Notes under the pieces: model-generated
What the model saw: the letters and a program-made list of their open reading frames with translations, nothing else
Database searches by the model: none
Told to the model about the DNA's origin: nothing
Assembly: GCA_021731245.1 (NCBI GenBank)
Contig: JAKFXT010000019.1
Location: 1-55,153, forward strand
Source: Patescibacteria group bacterium
GTDB lineage: Bacteria; Patescibacteriota; Minisyncoccia; Phycocordibacterales; JAKFXT01
DNA: 55,153 nt
Direction: 5' to 3'
Shown here: positions 22,710 through 29,942 of the stretch, one piece after another
How the letters are laid out: the number at the start of each line of letters is the position of its first letter
How positions within the stretch are numbered: the first letter of the stretch is position 1
Position numbers and translations under genes: made by a program

Positions 22710-22783
22710 GCGGGATTAGTTTAATGGTAAAATGGGAGTTTTCCAAACTCTTGATGGGAGTTCGATTCTCCCATCCCGCACCA
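22710..22783 (+). tRNA. tRNA-Gly (anticodon TCC)
   Basis: Acceptor GCGGGAT pairs with ATCCCGC. The anticodon stem GGAGT/ACTCT encloses TTTCCAA (anticodon TCC), and the T-arm is GGGAG-TTCGATT-CTCCC. ACCA (22780-22783) encodes discriminator and CCA. Both glycine tRNAs of this window encode CCA whereas tRNA-Arg and tRNA-Pro do not. It follows an HTH/LAGLIDADG-like gene by 11 bases. Confidence 0.95.
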
Positions 22784-22824
22784 AATTAAAAATAGTCCTA
22801 TACACATAGGACTATTTTTAATTT
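22783..22824 (+). terminator. 18-bp perfect hairpin after tRNA-Gly(TCC)
   Basis: The arms 22783-22800 and 22807-22824 are perfectly complementary (core AATAGTCCTA / TAGGACTATT) around loop TACACA. The descending arm ends in TTTTTAATTTTTG, a good terminator for the nuclease-tRNA transcript. Confidence 0.85.
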
Positions 22825-22833
22825 TTGTGGACT

Positions 22834-22927
22834 GTAGGATGGGAGAATCGAAAGCCGGAGCACGACAGGTGCGAGGCGGGGTCGCGGAAATTTTTAGTAA
22901 AAAATTATCTGTGACCGATTCTCCTAC
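22834..22927. repeat. inverted tRNA-Gly fragment bounded by an inverted repeat
   Basis: GGATGGGAGAATCGAA (22837-22852) is an exact reverse complement of the T-arm and acceptor side of tRNA-Gly(TCC), 22761-22776. The segment is closed at 22916-22927 by CGATTCTCCTAC, the reverse complement of its own left end apart from a 3-base insertion. The interior is locally GC-rich (22851-22888) and then AT-rich. No complete second tRNA can be folded from it. Confidence 0.55.
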
Positions 22928-22945
22928 TTACTTCATTTTAAGAAA

Positions 22946-22981
22946 AGAAAAAACCCCGTGCTAATCTGGGGCTTTTTTCTT
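22946..22981 (-). terminator. terminator of the HU gene
   Basis: A-rich strand AAAAAACCCC (22948-22957) pairs with GGGG plus a T run (22968-22979) around a 10-base loop. It lies 45 bases after the HU stop codon and could act in both directions. Confidence 0.65.
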
Positions 22982-23025
22982 ATCCCTAATATTTCTAAGG
23001 ATTATAAATTTTTCTGCAGAAAAAT

Positions 23026-23298
23026 TTATTTGACCGCTTCTTTCAAAGCTTTGGCTGCACGGAACTTCGGTACCTTCATTGCTTTAACTTGAACCATTTC
23101 TCCAGTGCGTGGGTTTCTCGCTGTGCGCGCAGCGCGTTGCTTCACTGTGAAGATTCCAAGACCTGCAATTGATACTTCTCCGCCTTTCTTTAATTCATTA
23201 ACAATTCCGCCAATGAATGTTTCAACAGCTTGTTCGGCTTGAACTTTGGTGCCACCAAGAACTTCTTGAACGGCATCAACTAATCCTGCTTTATTCAT
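23026..23298 (-). CDS. hup: HU-family DNA-binding protein
   Basis: A 90-residue nucleoid protein that bends and wraps DNA as a dimer. The fold is complete: two N-terminal helices (MNKAGLVDAVQE, VQAEQAVETFIGGIV), the GEVSIAGLGIFTVKQR beta region, and the DNA-binding arms ARTARNPRTGEMVQVKAMKVPKF. It ends in AAKALKEAVK. I start at ATG 23298; the longer frame adds 28 residues without similarity to the family. A possible promoter lies about 45-60 bases upstream (TATACT region), giving a real 5' leader, unlike most genes here. Confidence 0.95.
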   Translation of the reverse strand: MNKAGLVDAVQEVLGGTKVQAEQAVETFIGGIVNELKKGGEVSIAGLGIFTVKQRAARTARNPRTGEMVQVKAMKVPKFRAAKALKEAVK

Positions 23299-23419
23299 AT
23301 TTATAAAAAATTGAAGTGGGTTTGTTGTTTTCGACCAATGAAATAAGTATATAATGAGCCATTTTTTGCGCAATAGCTTCAAAATTACCTATTTTTTGAG
23401 TTAAAAATTATTTTAAATA

Positions 23420-23446
23420 AAAGAAAAAGCCGAGTTTCTCGGCTTT
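23420..23446 (-). terminator. terminator of cassette gene B
   Basis: AAAGCCGAG (23426-23434) pairs perfectly with CTCGGCTTT (23438-23446) around TTT, followed on the minus strand by TTCTTTTATTT. It lies just downstream of the 23464-23904 gene. Confidence 0.8.
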
Positions 23447-23463
23447 CTAAAGGAAAAGCAGTG

Positions 23464-23904
23464 TTAGACGTGAGCATGATTCACCAACATTTCTTCGCAA
23501 CTTCTGCCCCAGCCCTCTGCGTATAGTAGAAAGAAGCAGATTCTTTCGGTGATGAAGAAAGCAATTGAAATACCGGCCGCTCCATACAGCAAGTGGGCTT
23601 CGCTTGCGCCCAATGCGTATGAGACGTAGGCCACTATGAGGAAGGCAATGTTTGCCACCCTAAGAATTAGCGCGTAATAGAAAAGACGTCGCTCGAACTT
23701 GCGCATTCCCCCTTCTTTTTCCCAAGACCCACTTCTTTTGGGGTTGGAAATAAAGAATTTGTAGTAATCAACAAGGCTACGAGGAGAAGATTCCCTGTAC
23801 CAGAACCACAGGCTAGCTACAAATAGTAAGTAGCACCTGTGTTCCCAGAAGAACACGTAGGTTCGACCACGGGTGTGGGATAGAAGTGATAGGATGGCGT
23901 TCAT
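23464..23904 (-). CDS. small cassette-type gene B, membrane protein of unknown function
   Basis: Not recognised. The 146-residue product has about three membrane helices (about 22-36, 75-95 and 103-122) rich in Tyr and Phe, with basic loops (SNPKRSGSWEKEGGMRKFERR). It has a classical promoter on the minus strand: TTGACA (23972-23977), 17 bases, TAGTTT (23949-23954). The leader is about 40 bases, with GAGGAG (23914-23919) 9 bases before ATG. G+C is raised relative to flanking genes (27 of 60 in row 23641-23700). It shares this architecture with the other cassette genes but not obvious sequence. Confidence 0.65.
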   Translation of the reverse strand: MNAILSLLSHTRGRTYVFFWEHRCYLLFVASLWFWYRESSPRSLVDYYKFFISNPKRSGSWEKEGGMRKFERRLFYYALILRVANIAFLIVAYVSYALGASEAHLLYGAAGISIAFFITERICFFLLYAEGWGRSCEEMLVNHAHV

Positions 23905-23996
23905 TTCTGCTTACTCCTCTGTAATTTGAAAAGGCTGTTCCAATAGCAAAACTACATTTTAGGTTTGCTGATGTCAAATTATCTAAATTTGCGCTA

Positions 23997-25526
23997 CTAT
24001 CTTGCGTATTCGATTGAACGACTCTCGCGAATTACATTTACTTTAATTTCTCCTGGGTATTTCATTTCTTGTTCTATGCGAGTAGCAATATCTTTAGCAA
24101 GCTTACGAGCCTCGAGGTCAGTTATTTGGTCTGGTTTCACAAAAACACGCATTTCACGGCCTGCCTGAATGGCAAAAGCCTTCTCTACGCCTGTAAAGGA
24201 CAATGCTATGGCTTCTAAGTCGCCAAGACGCTTTATGTAGTTCTCTATTGTGTCACGACGAGCGCCGGGACGCCCTCCTGAAATAGCGTCAGCCACTTGA
24301 ACGAGAATGGATTCAACGTTGTCGTATGGGTATTCCTCATGGTGAGCGGAAACCGCGATGATGATTTGTTCTCCTACGCCAAATTTCTGGAGAATTCTAC
24401 GGCCAATTTCTACGTGAGTGCCTTGTACTTCGTGGTCTACTGCCTTACCAATATCATGTAAGAGGGCACCGGCTTTAGCTACTGCTACATTTGCTCCAAG
24501 CTCTTCTGCCATAACTCCAGCTATGTGGGCCATCTCAATTGAGTGTTGCAAGACGTTTTGGCCATAACTAGTGCGGAAATGAAGGCGTCCGAGAATAGAA
24601 ACCACTCTTGGATCTAGATTGAATACCCCACACTCATAACAGGCCTGTTCGCCTTTTTCTTTTATAATTTTGTTTATTTCGTTTCGTGCCTTTTCTACCA
24701 ATTCCTCAATCTTCGCTGGCTGAATTCTGCCGTCTATTATGAGGTTTTCAAGGGCAACACGAGCTATTTGGCGACGAACTGGATCAAAACAAGAGATTGT
24801 AATAACACCTGGGGTATCATCAACTATGACTTCAACTCCGGTTGCACGCTCAAAGGCCTTTATGTTTCTACCCTCTTTACCAATAATTTTTCCTTTTATT
24901 TCATCTGATGGAATAGAAACGGAAGTTGCCATTGTGTCTGCGGCAACAGAATTACCAAAACGATGAATTGCAGAAATGATTATTTCTTTAGCGCGACGCT
25001 CCAATTTTTCTTGACCAGTTTGTTCAAGTTTTTGAATGCGTTGCATTATGTCTTCCTCAGATTGATTTTCTATTGATTTTACTAGTTCTCCTTTCGCTTC
25101 TTCTTTTGAAAGTCCTGCAACTCTTTCTAATTCAACTTGCTTCTCTTTTTCTAGCGCTTCAGTCTTTTCTTTTATTTGTTTTATTTCCGTGACCTTATCT
25201 TTTATGTGATTTACTTCGTTATCAATATCGACTTGGCGCTTATCTAGAAGCTCCTCCTTTTTTATGAGACGCTCTTCTGACTTTTGTATTTTCTCTTCTC
25301 TTTCCTTGGTTTCTTCCTTTGCTTGTTTTTCTAATTCCTCTATTTTTTTCTTGGCTTCGGACGTAATTATTTCAGCGGCTTCTTTTGCCTTGAGTTCCAT
25401 TTGGCGTAGCTCAATTTCTACAGAACCACGCTTTCCCATGGTGAGGAGATAACGTAATAAATATCCTAAAACACCACCTACTATTGTGCCTATCCCAAGA
25501 AGGGCTAATATTATTTTTAATGACAT
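23997..25526 (-). CDS. rny: ribonuclease Y
   Basis: Membrane-anchored endoribonuclease that starts mRNA decay. The 509 residues show one N-terminal membrane helix (about 4-24), then a long charged coiled coil (about 30-150). The KH domain follows (IPSDEIKGKIIGKEGRNIKAFE, about 205-226), then the HD domain with ALLHDIGKAVDHEVQGTH (about 350-367) and SAHHEEYPYDN. It ends with the family's KVNVIRESRSIEYAR. No ribosome site is visible before ATG 25526; a small GGGT/ACCC hairpin sits directly before it. PNPase at 8044 would finish the fragments it makes. Confidence 0.97.
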   Translation of the reverse strand: MSLKIILALLGIGTIVGGVLGYLLRYLLTMGKRGSVEIELRQMELKAKEAAEIITSEAKKKIEELEKQAKEETKEREEKIQKSEERLIKKEELLDKRQVDIDNEVNHIKDKVTEIKQIKEKTEALEKEKQVELERVAGLSKEEAKGELVKSIENQSEEDIMQRIQKLEQTGQEKLERRAKEIIISAIHRFGNSVAADTMATSVSIPSDEIKGKIIGKEGRNIKAFERATGVEVIVDDTPGVITISCFDPVRRQIARVALENLIIDGRIQPAKIEELVEKARNEINKIIKEKGEQACYECGVFNLDPRVVSILGRLHFRTSYGQNVLQHSIEMAHIAGVMAEELGANVAVAKAGALLHDIGKAVDHEVQGTHVEIGRRILQKFGVGEQIIIAVSAHHEEYPYDNVESILVQVADAISGGRPGARRDTIENYIKRLGDLEAIALSFTGVEKAFAIQAGREMRVFVKPDQITDLEARKLAKDIATRIEQEMKYPGEIKVNVIRESRSIEYAR

Positions 25527-25702
25527 ACAGGGTTTTTACCCTGCTTTACTTAGAGCATTCTGTACTTTTGCGATATCGCTTGGTTCTTTTTGGAAATTTT
25601 CATTAAGGATAAGTTTTACGGGAATTTCGGTAAGATTTCAGAAAGTTCTTCTATAAAACAGTGGCTAATTGCTAAATTTGTTAATGTCCACATATTAGCG
25701 AT
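25527..25702 (-). promoter_or_regulatory. long rny leader with coding-like remnants
   Basis: Upstream of rny lies about 175 bases without a full gene. On the minus strand a 25-codon frame starts at ATG 25702 (MWTLTNLAISHC...) and stops within the stretch. A second frame that overlaps its end has no stop for about 32 codons (LTEIPVKLILNENF ... NALSKAG) before ending just before rny. The two frames look like parts of one gene split by a frameshift, or like leader peptides. Evidence is only the open frames and plausible residue mix. Confidence 0.3.
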
Positions 25703-25712
25703 AATTGACTAA

Positions 25713-25753
25713 AAAAGCAAAGCCCCCTTCCTCGAACCGAGGAAGGGGGCTTT
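25713..25753 (-). terminator. terminator of clpP
   Basis: AAAGCCCCCTTCCTC (25719-25733) pairs perfectly with 25739-25753 around a 5-base loop. On the minus strand it is followed by GCTTTTTTAG, 16 bases after the clpP stop codon. Confidence 0.88.
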
Positions 25754-25769
25754 GTGGCCTTATTTTCCT

Positions 25770-26378
25770 TTATTTCTTATCGGGTTTTTCTCCGGCGCTA
25801 CTTTTGTGTATTTCATCAATAATTCCGTACTTTTTAGCGTCGTCTGATGACATGTAGTAGTCGCGCTCTACATCTTTTTCTATTTTTGATACAGGTTGAC
25901 CCGTATTTTTAGCTAGTATTTTATTTAAGGTCTCACGAGTTTTTAAAATATGCTTAGCGGAAATTTCAATATCAGTTGCTTGACCTTCAGTTCCTCCCCA
26001 AGGTTGGTGAATCATTACTTCTGAATTAGGAAGTGCAAAACGCTTACCTTTTTCACCGGCAGAAAGAATTACAGCGGCGGCGGATGCAGCGATCCCCACA
26101 CACACAGTTGCAACGGCTGGCTTTACATAATTCATAGTGTCTAATATGGCAAGTCCCGCAGTTACGACACCACCTGGTGAATTTATATAGAGATAAATAT
26201 CTTTTTTAGAATCAACTGATTCAAGATAAAGTAGTTGAGCAATTACAATGTTAGCTACATTGTCATCAATTGCTCCTCCTAGGAAAATGATTCTGTCTTC
26301 AAGTAGGCGAGAGTAAATGTCATAAGCGCGCTCGCCGTCAGAACTCTTCTTGATAACTGTTGGTATTAATATAGACAT
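25770..26378 (-). CDS. clpP: ATP-dependent Clp protease proteolytic subunit
   Basis: Serine protease that forms the tetradecameric chamber used by ClpX or ClpC. The 202 residues show the family's order: [38 protein letters not shown], the nucleophile Ser in [13 protein letters not shown], His in [10 protein letters not shown] and Asp in KDVERDYYM. It ends in a 15-residue charged tail. No Clp ATPase lies in this window. The upstream region has TAAT-rich repeats (CTAATC/TCTAAT) and no ribosome site. Confidence 0.97.
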   Translation of the reverse strand: MSILIPTVIKKSSDGERAYDIYSRLLEDRIIFLGGAIDDNVANIVIAQLLYLESVDSKKDIYLYINSPGGVVTAGLAILDTMNYVKPAVATVCVGIAASAAAVILSAGEKGKRFALPNSEVMIHQPWGGTEGQATDIEISAKHILKTRETLNKILAKNTGQPVSKIEKDVERDYYMSSDDAKKYGIIDEIHKSSAGEKPDKK

Positions 26379-26458
26379 AAAATTAGATAGATTAGACGAT
26401 TAGATGAATTAGATTATCAGAATTGCATATTATCAGATTTACATTTCTAGACAAGTTT

Positions 26459-27229
26459 TTATTTTTTCTCTTCCGCTATACCCCAAAGCATAAGGAAGAA
26501 TTGTTTATAGTTCATGGCTACTACGGGAGATTTTATTACATAAATTAGTGGGGGAGTAAGAAAACTATAAAAAGACACTTCACTGCTGCGAATCACCATG
26601 TGCGTTACGCCCTGAGGTAGACTTTTCATAAATCGATATTGCTGATTGGGGAATATTCCGATGTATTTTTCATAAAGAGACCTCTCGTTTTCACTGCCAA
26701 TATATTTTACTTCGATATGTTTTTTCTTTTTTATTTCTAAGTATTCATCTAATAAATCTCCCATTACTTCACTAAAACCTTCTGTGTGCCCACCAATAAT
26801 AAATTCTTCAGAAGATTCTGTGCAGTGTTTTACTGCATCCATCTCAAATTGTTGAATGACTCGTACCCCTTGTATCACTTCAAAATCCTGTTCGTAACCC
26901 ACTTTGCTGATTTTCCCCAATTGCTCGGCAAGATCACTTGCTTCCACCGTTTTCTTTTTGGCAATTTTCTCAAGTTGAATTGGTGGCCGAGCTTTATATT
27001 TTCCGTGCTTGCCATACTTTATTTCGTCGACAAGGCCAAATTCAATCAAGCGACGAAGGGCCAGATAGACATATTGGCGATGAATCTTAGCTCCTAATGC
27101 AATTTTGGATCCGCCTGCCTCTGTACCACGCTCCAAAAGGTAAAGATAAACTTTCGCCTCGTTTTCTGAAAGCCCAAAAGAGACAAGGGAGGAGAGGTGT
27201 GGGTCAATGATTGATTTTTTATTTGTCAT
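26459..27229 (-). CDS. TrmB-like winged-helix transcription regulator
   Basis: The 256-residue protein has an N-terminal winged helix (about residues 12-80: LVSFGLSENEAKVYLYLLE, then IHRQYVYLALRRLIEFGLV and the wing EIKYGKHGKYKARPP) typical of the TrmB/Pfam TrmB family. A linker helix of about 30 residues follows. The C-terminal domain of about 150 residues (EFIIGGHTEGFSEVMGDL...) resembles the PLD-like half of TrmB effector domains. The ligand is unknown. A 12-bp palindrome lies 22 bases upstream and may be its own operator. Confidence 0.75.
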   Translation of the reverse strand: MTNKKSIIDPHLSSLVSFGLSENEAKVYLYLLERGTEAGGSKIALGAKIHRQYVYLALRRLIEFGLVDEIKYGKHGKYKARPPIQLEKIAKKKTVEASDLAEQLGKISKVGYEQDFEVIQGVRVIQQFEMDAVKHCTESSEEFIIGGHTEGFSEVMGDLLDEYLEIKKKKHIEVKYIGSENERSLYEKYIGIFPNQQYRFMKSLPQGVTHMVIRSSEVSFYSFLTPPLIYVIKSPVVAMNYKQFFLMLWGIAEEKK

Positions 27230-27251
27230 ATATTTTATTACAACTTACTAC

Positions 27252-27263
27252 AATAACGTTATT
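27252..27263. promoter_or_regulatory. 12-bp palindrome, possible operator
   Basis: AATAACGTTATT is a perfect palindrome between the TrmB-like gene and the divergent cassette promoter (TTGACA 27303-27308). It could serve autoregulation, control of the cassette, or both. The support is position and symmetry only. Confidence 0.35.
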
Positions 27264-27302
27264 TTGCAAGCATTTGTGTAAGAAATAACTGTCATTATAT
27301 TA

Positions 27303-27331
27303 TTGACAATACTGCTTAAATATGGAATAAT
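27303..27331 (+). promoter_or_regulatory. promoter of cassette gene C
   Basis: TTGACA (27303-27308), 17 bases, AATAAT (27326-27331) preceded by TGG, which makes an extended -10 as well. It predicts a leader of about 65 bases, GC-rich (CCGCGGATAACCGCAACCGC), ending in a ribosome site. Confidence 0.7.
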
Positions 27332-27403
27332 ATATGAAGATAAGTACATTGAATCCGCGGATAACCGCAACCGCACCTCGGGCACTGGGGTAGGGAGAAG
27401 GAC

Positions 27404-27814
27404 ATGAGCACACAATACGATTGTTACACCGGTTTTATCCCCGCTCATTTCTGTGATGCGCGGGTGCTCCAGCTTCTCGAGGGGCTCAAACGCCTGAATA
27501 AAGAGGCTGTGCGGCTCGACGAGCATGGGGCGGAATTCCCAGTCGAGGAGGATTATACGGGGGGACCGTACATCTCTGGACTCTGGAAGGAGCGCCCGTT
27601 TGCGGAGTGGGCGAATGGGCTTATGGACGAGCTTATGCGAGAGAGGAAGATCTCTCTCACGTATCTCGGACACTTTGACTCGGGGGATTGTGGGTACGAT
27701 GAAGAAAAACTCCCCGCCCCCGAAGATTGGGAGGCCTTCCTTTCCCATTGCCCAACCCTTGTTCTTCGCGAAATCATAGCGAAGAGGCAGGAGTCGCTCG
27801 AGCCTTCACCGTAG
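27404..27814 (+). CDS. small cassette-type gene C, unknown function
   Basis: Not recognised. The 136-residue soluble product is rich in Glu, Leu and aromatic residues, with patches YDCYTGFIPAHFCDARVLQLL, FPVEEDYTGGPYISGLW and LGHFDSGDCGYDEEKLPAPE. GGGAG at 27393-27397 is 6 bases before ATG 27404. The composition is strikingly different from the surroundings: 37 of 60 bases are G or C in row 27481-27540. Frames on both strands are open because of the G+C; I chose this one for its promoter and ribosome site. It has the look of recent transfer. Confidence 0.6.
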   Translation: MSTQYDCYTGFIPAHFCDARVLQLLEGLKRLNKEAVRLDEHGAEFPVEEDYTGGPYISGLWKERPFAEWANGLMDELMRERKISLTYLGHFDSGDCGYDEEKLPAPEDWEAFLSHCPTLVLREIIAKRQESLEPSP

Positions 27815-27878
27815 TCTCGGGCACCATTACGCCGCATATGTCGGCTCGCCAAGCGCGAGAGTGGAGACAGAACGGCTT

Positions 27879-27900
27879 GGGAGAATCGTAAGATTCTCCC
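27879..27900 (+). terminator. 9-bp hairpin between cassette genes C and D
   Basis: GGGAGAATC (27879-27887) pairs perfectly with GATTCTCCC (27892-27900) around GTAA. The following bases CTTTATAAAG are not a strong T run, so it could be a weak terminator or an mRNA stabiliser. Confidence 0.5.
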
Positions 27901-27968
27901 CTTTATAAAGTTTCTGAAATCAATCAGGAATTTTTAGAGGTTAGTTCTTAAACAATAGGGAGAATCAA

Positions 27969-28205
27969 ATGGACAGGGATAGCATCGGCATCTTTATAGA
28001 CACAAGTCATGGTCCGTCCCATTTGCAAAAGTTCGATGATGTTCTGGTCAAGAAATATCCCTTGGCCAGGTTGCATTTTCGACAGAATATTGCGGAAGTT
28101 AATAATAGCTTGGCTTCGCTTATGCCCAACATTACAAAAATGGAGCGTAAGAAGGAAGAAATCGGAGCCTACCTCGTCGAAATCGTTTATGTTGAATTTA
28201 GGTAA
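27969..28205 (+). CDS. small cassette-type gene D, unknown function
   Basis: Not recognised. The 78-residue product (RDSIGIFIDTSHGPSHLQKF at the start, IGAYLVEIVYVEF at the end) could be a small alpha/beta protein. GGGAG (27958-27962) lies 6 bases before ATG 27969, and the gene ends in its own terminator. It follows gene C by 154 bases on the same strand and may be read from the same promoter. G+C is lower than in gene C. Confidence 0.55.
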   Translation: MDRDSIGIFIDTSHGPSHLQKFDDVLVKKYPLARLHFRQNIAEVNNSLASLMPNITKMERKKEEIGAYLVEIVYVEFR

Positions 28206-28221
28206 CTAAATGATCGACAGC

Positions 28222-28254
28222 AAAGAGCAGTTTAGGCTGCTCTTTTTCTTTTTT
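28222..28254 (+). terminator. terminator of cassette gene D
   Basis: AAAGAGCAG (28222-28230) pairs with CTGCTCTTT (28237-28245) around TTTAGG and runs into TTTTTCTTTTTT, a textbook rho-independent terminator. Confidence 0.9.
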
Positions 28255-28262
28255 CACTATCT

Positions 28263-28298
28263 CTTCCTCCTCTAATTCGCGCGAATTAGAGGAGGAAG
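28263..28298 (-). terminator. 36-base perfect palindrome after the trigger factor gene
   Basis: The left half 28263-28280 (CTTCCTCCTCTAATTCGC) is the exact reverse complement of 28281-28298, giving a hairpin of 16 bp with loop CGCG. It lies 13 bases after the trigger factor stop and is probably its terminator. Confidence 0.75.
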
Positions 28299-28311
28299 TA
28301 AAATAAGAAAA

Positions 28312-29430
28312 CTAAGCTTGATTTTCTAAAAACTCAAAGATTTTTTCGTTTTTTATAACATGACGGAAGTATGATGCGGCACGCATCTTGTCTGTGTCTT
28401 TGTAATGCTCTTCCAAGTGTTTAACTTCCTTGTCTACCTCTTCATCTGTTGCTACGATTTTCTCCTCTCGTCCTATGGCATCCAAGATTAACTCCATTTT
28501 AGCTCTTTCAATTGCATCCTTCTCCCATTCTTTTCTTAAATCAGCTTCAGTTTTGTTTATTTTCTTTAGATAATCGGTAAATTGTAAATTCATACGACTA
28601 ATATCATCTTTCATTTGCCCAATCATTCTATCAAGTTCGCCCTCAATAATGACTTGGGGGATGTCTATTTCCGTTTTTTCTATTACTGCTTTGATAATGG
28701 AAAGGCGATTCTTCTCTTTTTTCTTCAATTCTTTTTCCTTTTTGATATTTTCTGTAAGCTTTTTCTTGAAATCTTCAACGTTTTCAAAATTGCCAACAGT
28801 TTTTACAAAATCATCATTTAATTCTGGTAGATCTTTATCTTCAATTATGTCAGCGGGGGATTTTTTGAGAGACATTCTGCGTACTGTGTTTATAGTATCC
28901 TCAATCTCTTTTTCATTAATAGAGACTTCTTCTTTAACAGAAGATTTTTTGGAAATATTTTTATAATCAGGCAAATCAAATTGAGGGAATACGGCTACGT
29001 CTATTTTAAATTCCATAGGGTTGCCTATTGCGAGCTTTGTTATAGAAATCATTGGGGCACCAAGTGGCTCCACTTTGCTTTCTAATAGAATCTCTCCATA
29101 ACAGCGAGAAAGGGCAAGTTCTCCTGCTTTTTCTAATAGGGCAAGTTCGCCCACTCTTTCTATAATGGTTTTTTCTGGTACATGACCTTTTCTAAATCCA
29201 GGAAGATCCACTTCTTTTTTGAAGTGATTTATGGCATCTCCCTTAAAAAGCTCTAGCGCTTTTACACTAATGGACCCTGAAATAGAGATTTCACTTTTTG
29301 GAAGCTTTGAGATATTTATATTCTCAAAAAGCTTCTCGTCTTTATGGCTCGTATGATTATGCTCGTCTGAATGACTGTGATCATGGTTGTGCCCGTGATG
29401 ATCGTGGTTGTGGTCGTTGTGTTTATGCAT
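28312..29430 (-). CDS. tig: trigger factor lacking the PPIase domain, with His-rich N-terminus
   Basis: Ribosome-bound chaperone. Residues 1-30 are an unusual His/Asp-rich extension (HNDHNHDHHGHNHDHSHS). The ribosome-binding domain follows, with the signature PGFRKGHVPEKTI (about 76-88). Normal trigger factors then have an FKBP-type PPIase domain. Here the linker SINEKEIEDTINTVRRM passes straight into LPELNDDFVKTVG, the beginning of the C-terminal substrate-cradling arms, which then run to the end. The 372 residues agree with loss of about 90 residues. Function as a chaperone without prolyl isomerisation is likely; the His tract may bind metal. Confidence 0.9.
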   Translation of the reverse strand: MHKHNDHNHDHHGHNHDHSHSDEHNHTSHKDEKLFENINISKLPKSEISISGSISVKALELFKGDAINHFKKEVDLPGFRKGHVPEKTIIERVGELALLEKAGELALSRCYGEILLESKVEPLGAPMISITKLAIGNPMEFKIDVAVFPQFDLPDYKNISKKSSVKEEVSINEKEIEDTINTVRRMSLKKSPADIIEDKDLPELNDDFVKTVGNFENVEDFKKKLTENIKKEKELKKKEKNRLSIIKAVIEKTEIDIPQVIIEGELDRMIGQMKDDISRMNLQFTDYLKKINKTEADLRKEWEKDAIERAKMELILDAIGREEKIVATDEEVDKEVKHLEEHYKDTDKMRAASYFRHVIKNEKIFEFLENQA

Positions 29431-29485
29431 AGTCTTTTATTGAATTCATCAGTTTAAATTAAATTTAAATTTAAGCAAGTTATAT

Positions 29486-29533
29486 AAAAACCCCTTTCGT
29501 CTAAGGGTTTACCTTATGGCGAAAGGGGTTTTT
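29486..29533 (-). terminator. 14-bp hairpin terminator before tig
   Basis: AAAAACCCCTTTCG (29486-29499) pairs perfectly with CGAAAGGGGTTTTT (29520-29533). A second small hairpin AAGG/CCTT sits inside the loop. It ends the 29552 gene's transcript on the minus strand. Confidence 0.8.
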
Positions 29534-29551
29534 AATTAAAAATTTGTGATT

Positions 29552-29923
29552 TTAAATTGCAAGTTCTGCGTCTATATTATTCATATCAGAGTCTAAGTTA
29601 TCTAGATCTGTTGAATTTAAGTCTGCATTTATTTCACCAAGGTCATCGCTTGAGCCTTGTTGTTCTATAGAAGCAAGAGAAGTTTCATTTGTAGTACTTG
29701 TTTCTTGGGGCGGCACCACAGCTTCGTTTTGCCCAAGTTGCTGGCCATATAAATAGAGCCCACCCAAAACGACAATCAAAACAACAATTATAGAACCAAT
29801 TATTGGACCAGTTGAAGATTTGTGCTCATCATTTCCAATTGGAGGCATTTGATTCATTGGAGAGTTTGTTGCTGGGCCTCCTACTACTCCTGTCTGATTT
29901 GGCGTTGTGTTTATTCCATCCAT
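29552..29923 (-). CDS. single-pass membrane protein of unknown function
   Basis: Not recognised. The 123 residues comprise a Gly/Pro/Asn/Met-rich cytoplasmic segment (about 1-36), one membrane helix (about 40-60, IIGSIIVVLIVVLGGLYLY) and an acidic Thr/Ser/Asp/Asn-rich outer tail with repeated DLN/DLD steps. It lies 19 bases after the upstream coiled-coil gene, so the two are probably one operon. Confidence 0.65.
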   Translation of the reverse strand: MDGINTTPNQTGVVGGPATNSPMNQMPPIGNDEHKSSTGPIIGSIIVVLIVVLGGLYLYGQQLGQNEAVVPPQETSTTNETSLASIEQQGSSDDLGEINADLNSTDLDNLDSDMNNIDAELAI

Positions 29924-29942
29924 ATTTTTTAATAATTATTAT

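Noticed and set aside
17627-22783. Group I introns or inteins hosting the nuclease genes
   Set aside because: The tRNA genes are uninterrupted and fold fully, and no protein gene is split; the nucleases are free-standing.
27248-27852. Long minus-strand frames and a second plus frame across cassette gene C
   Set aside because: Same G+C effect; the frame at 27404 alone follows a promoter and GGGAG at the right distance.
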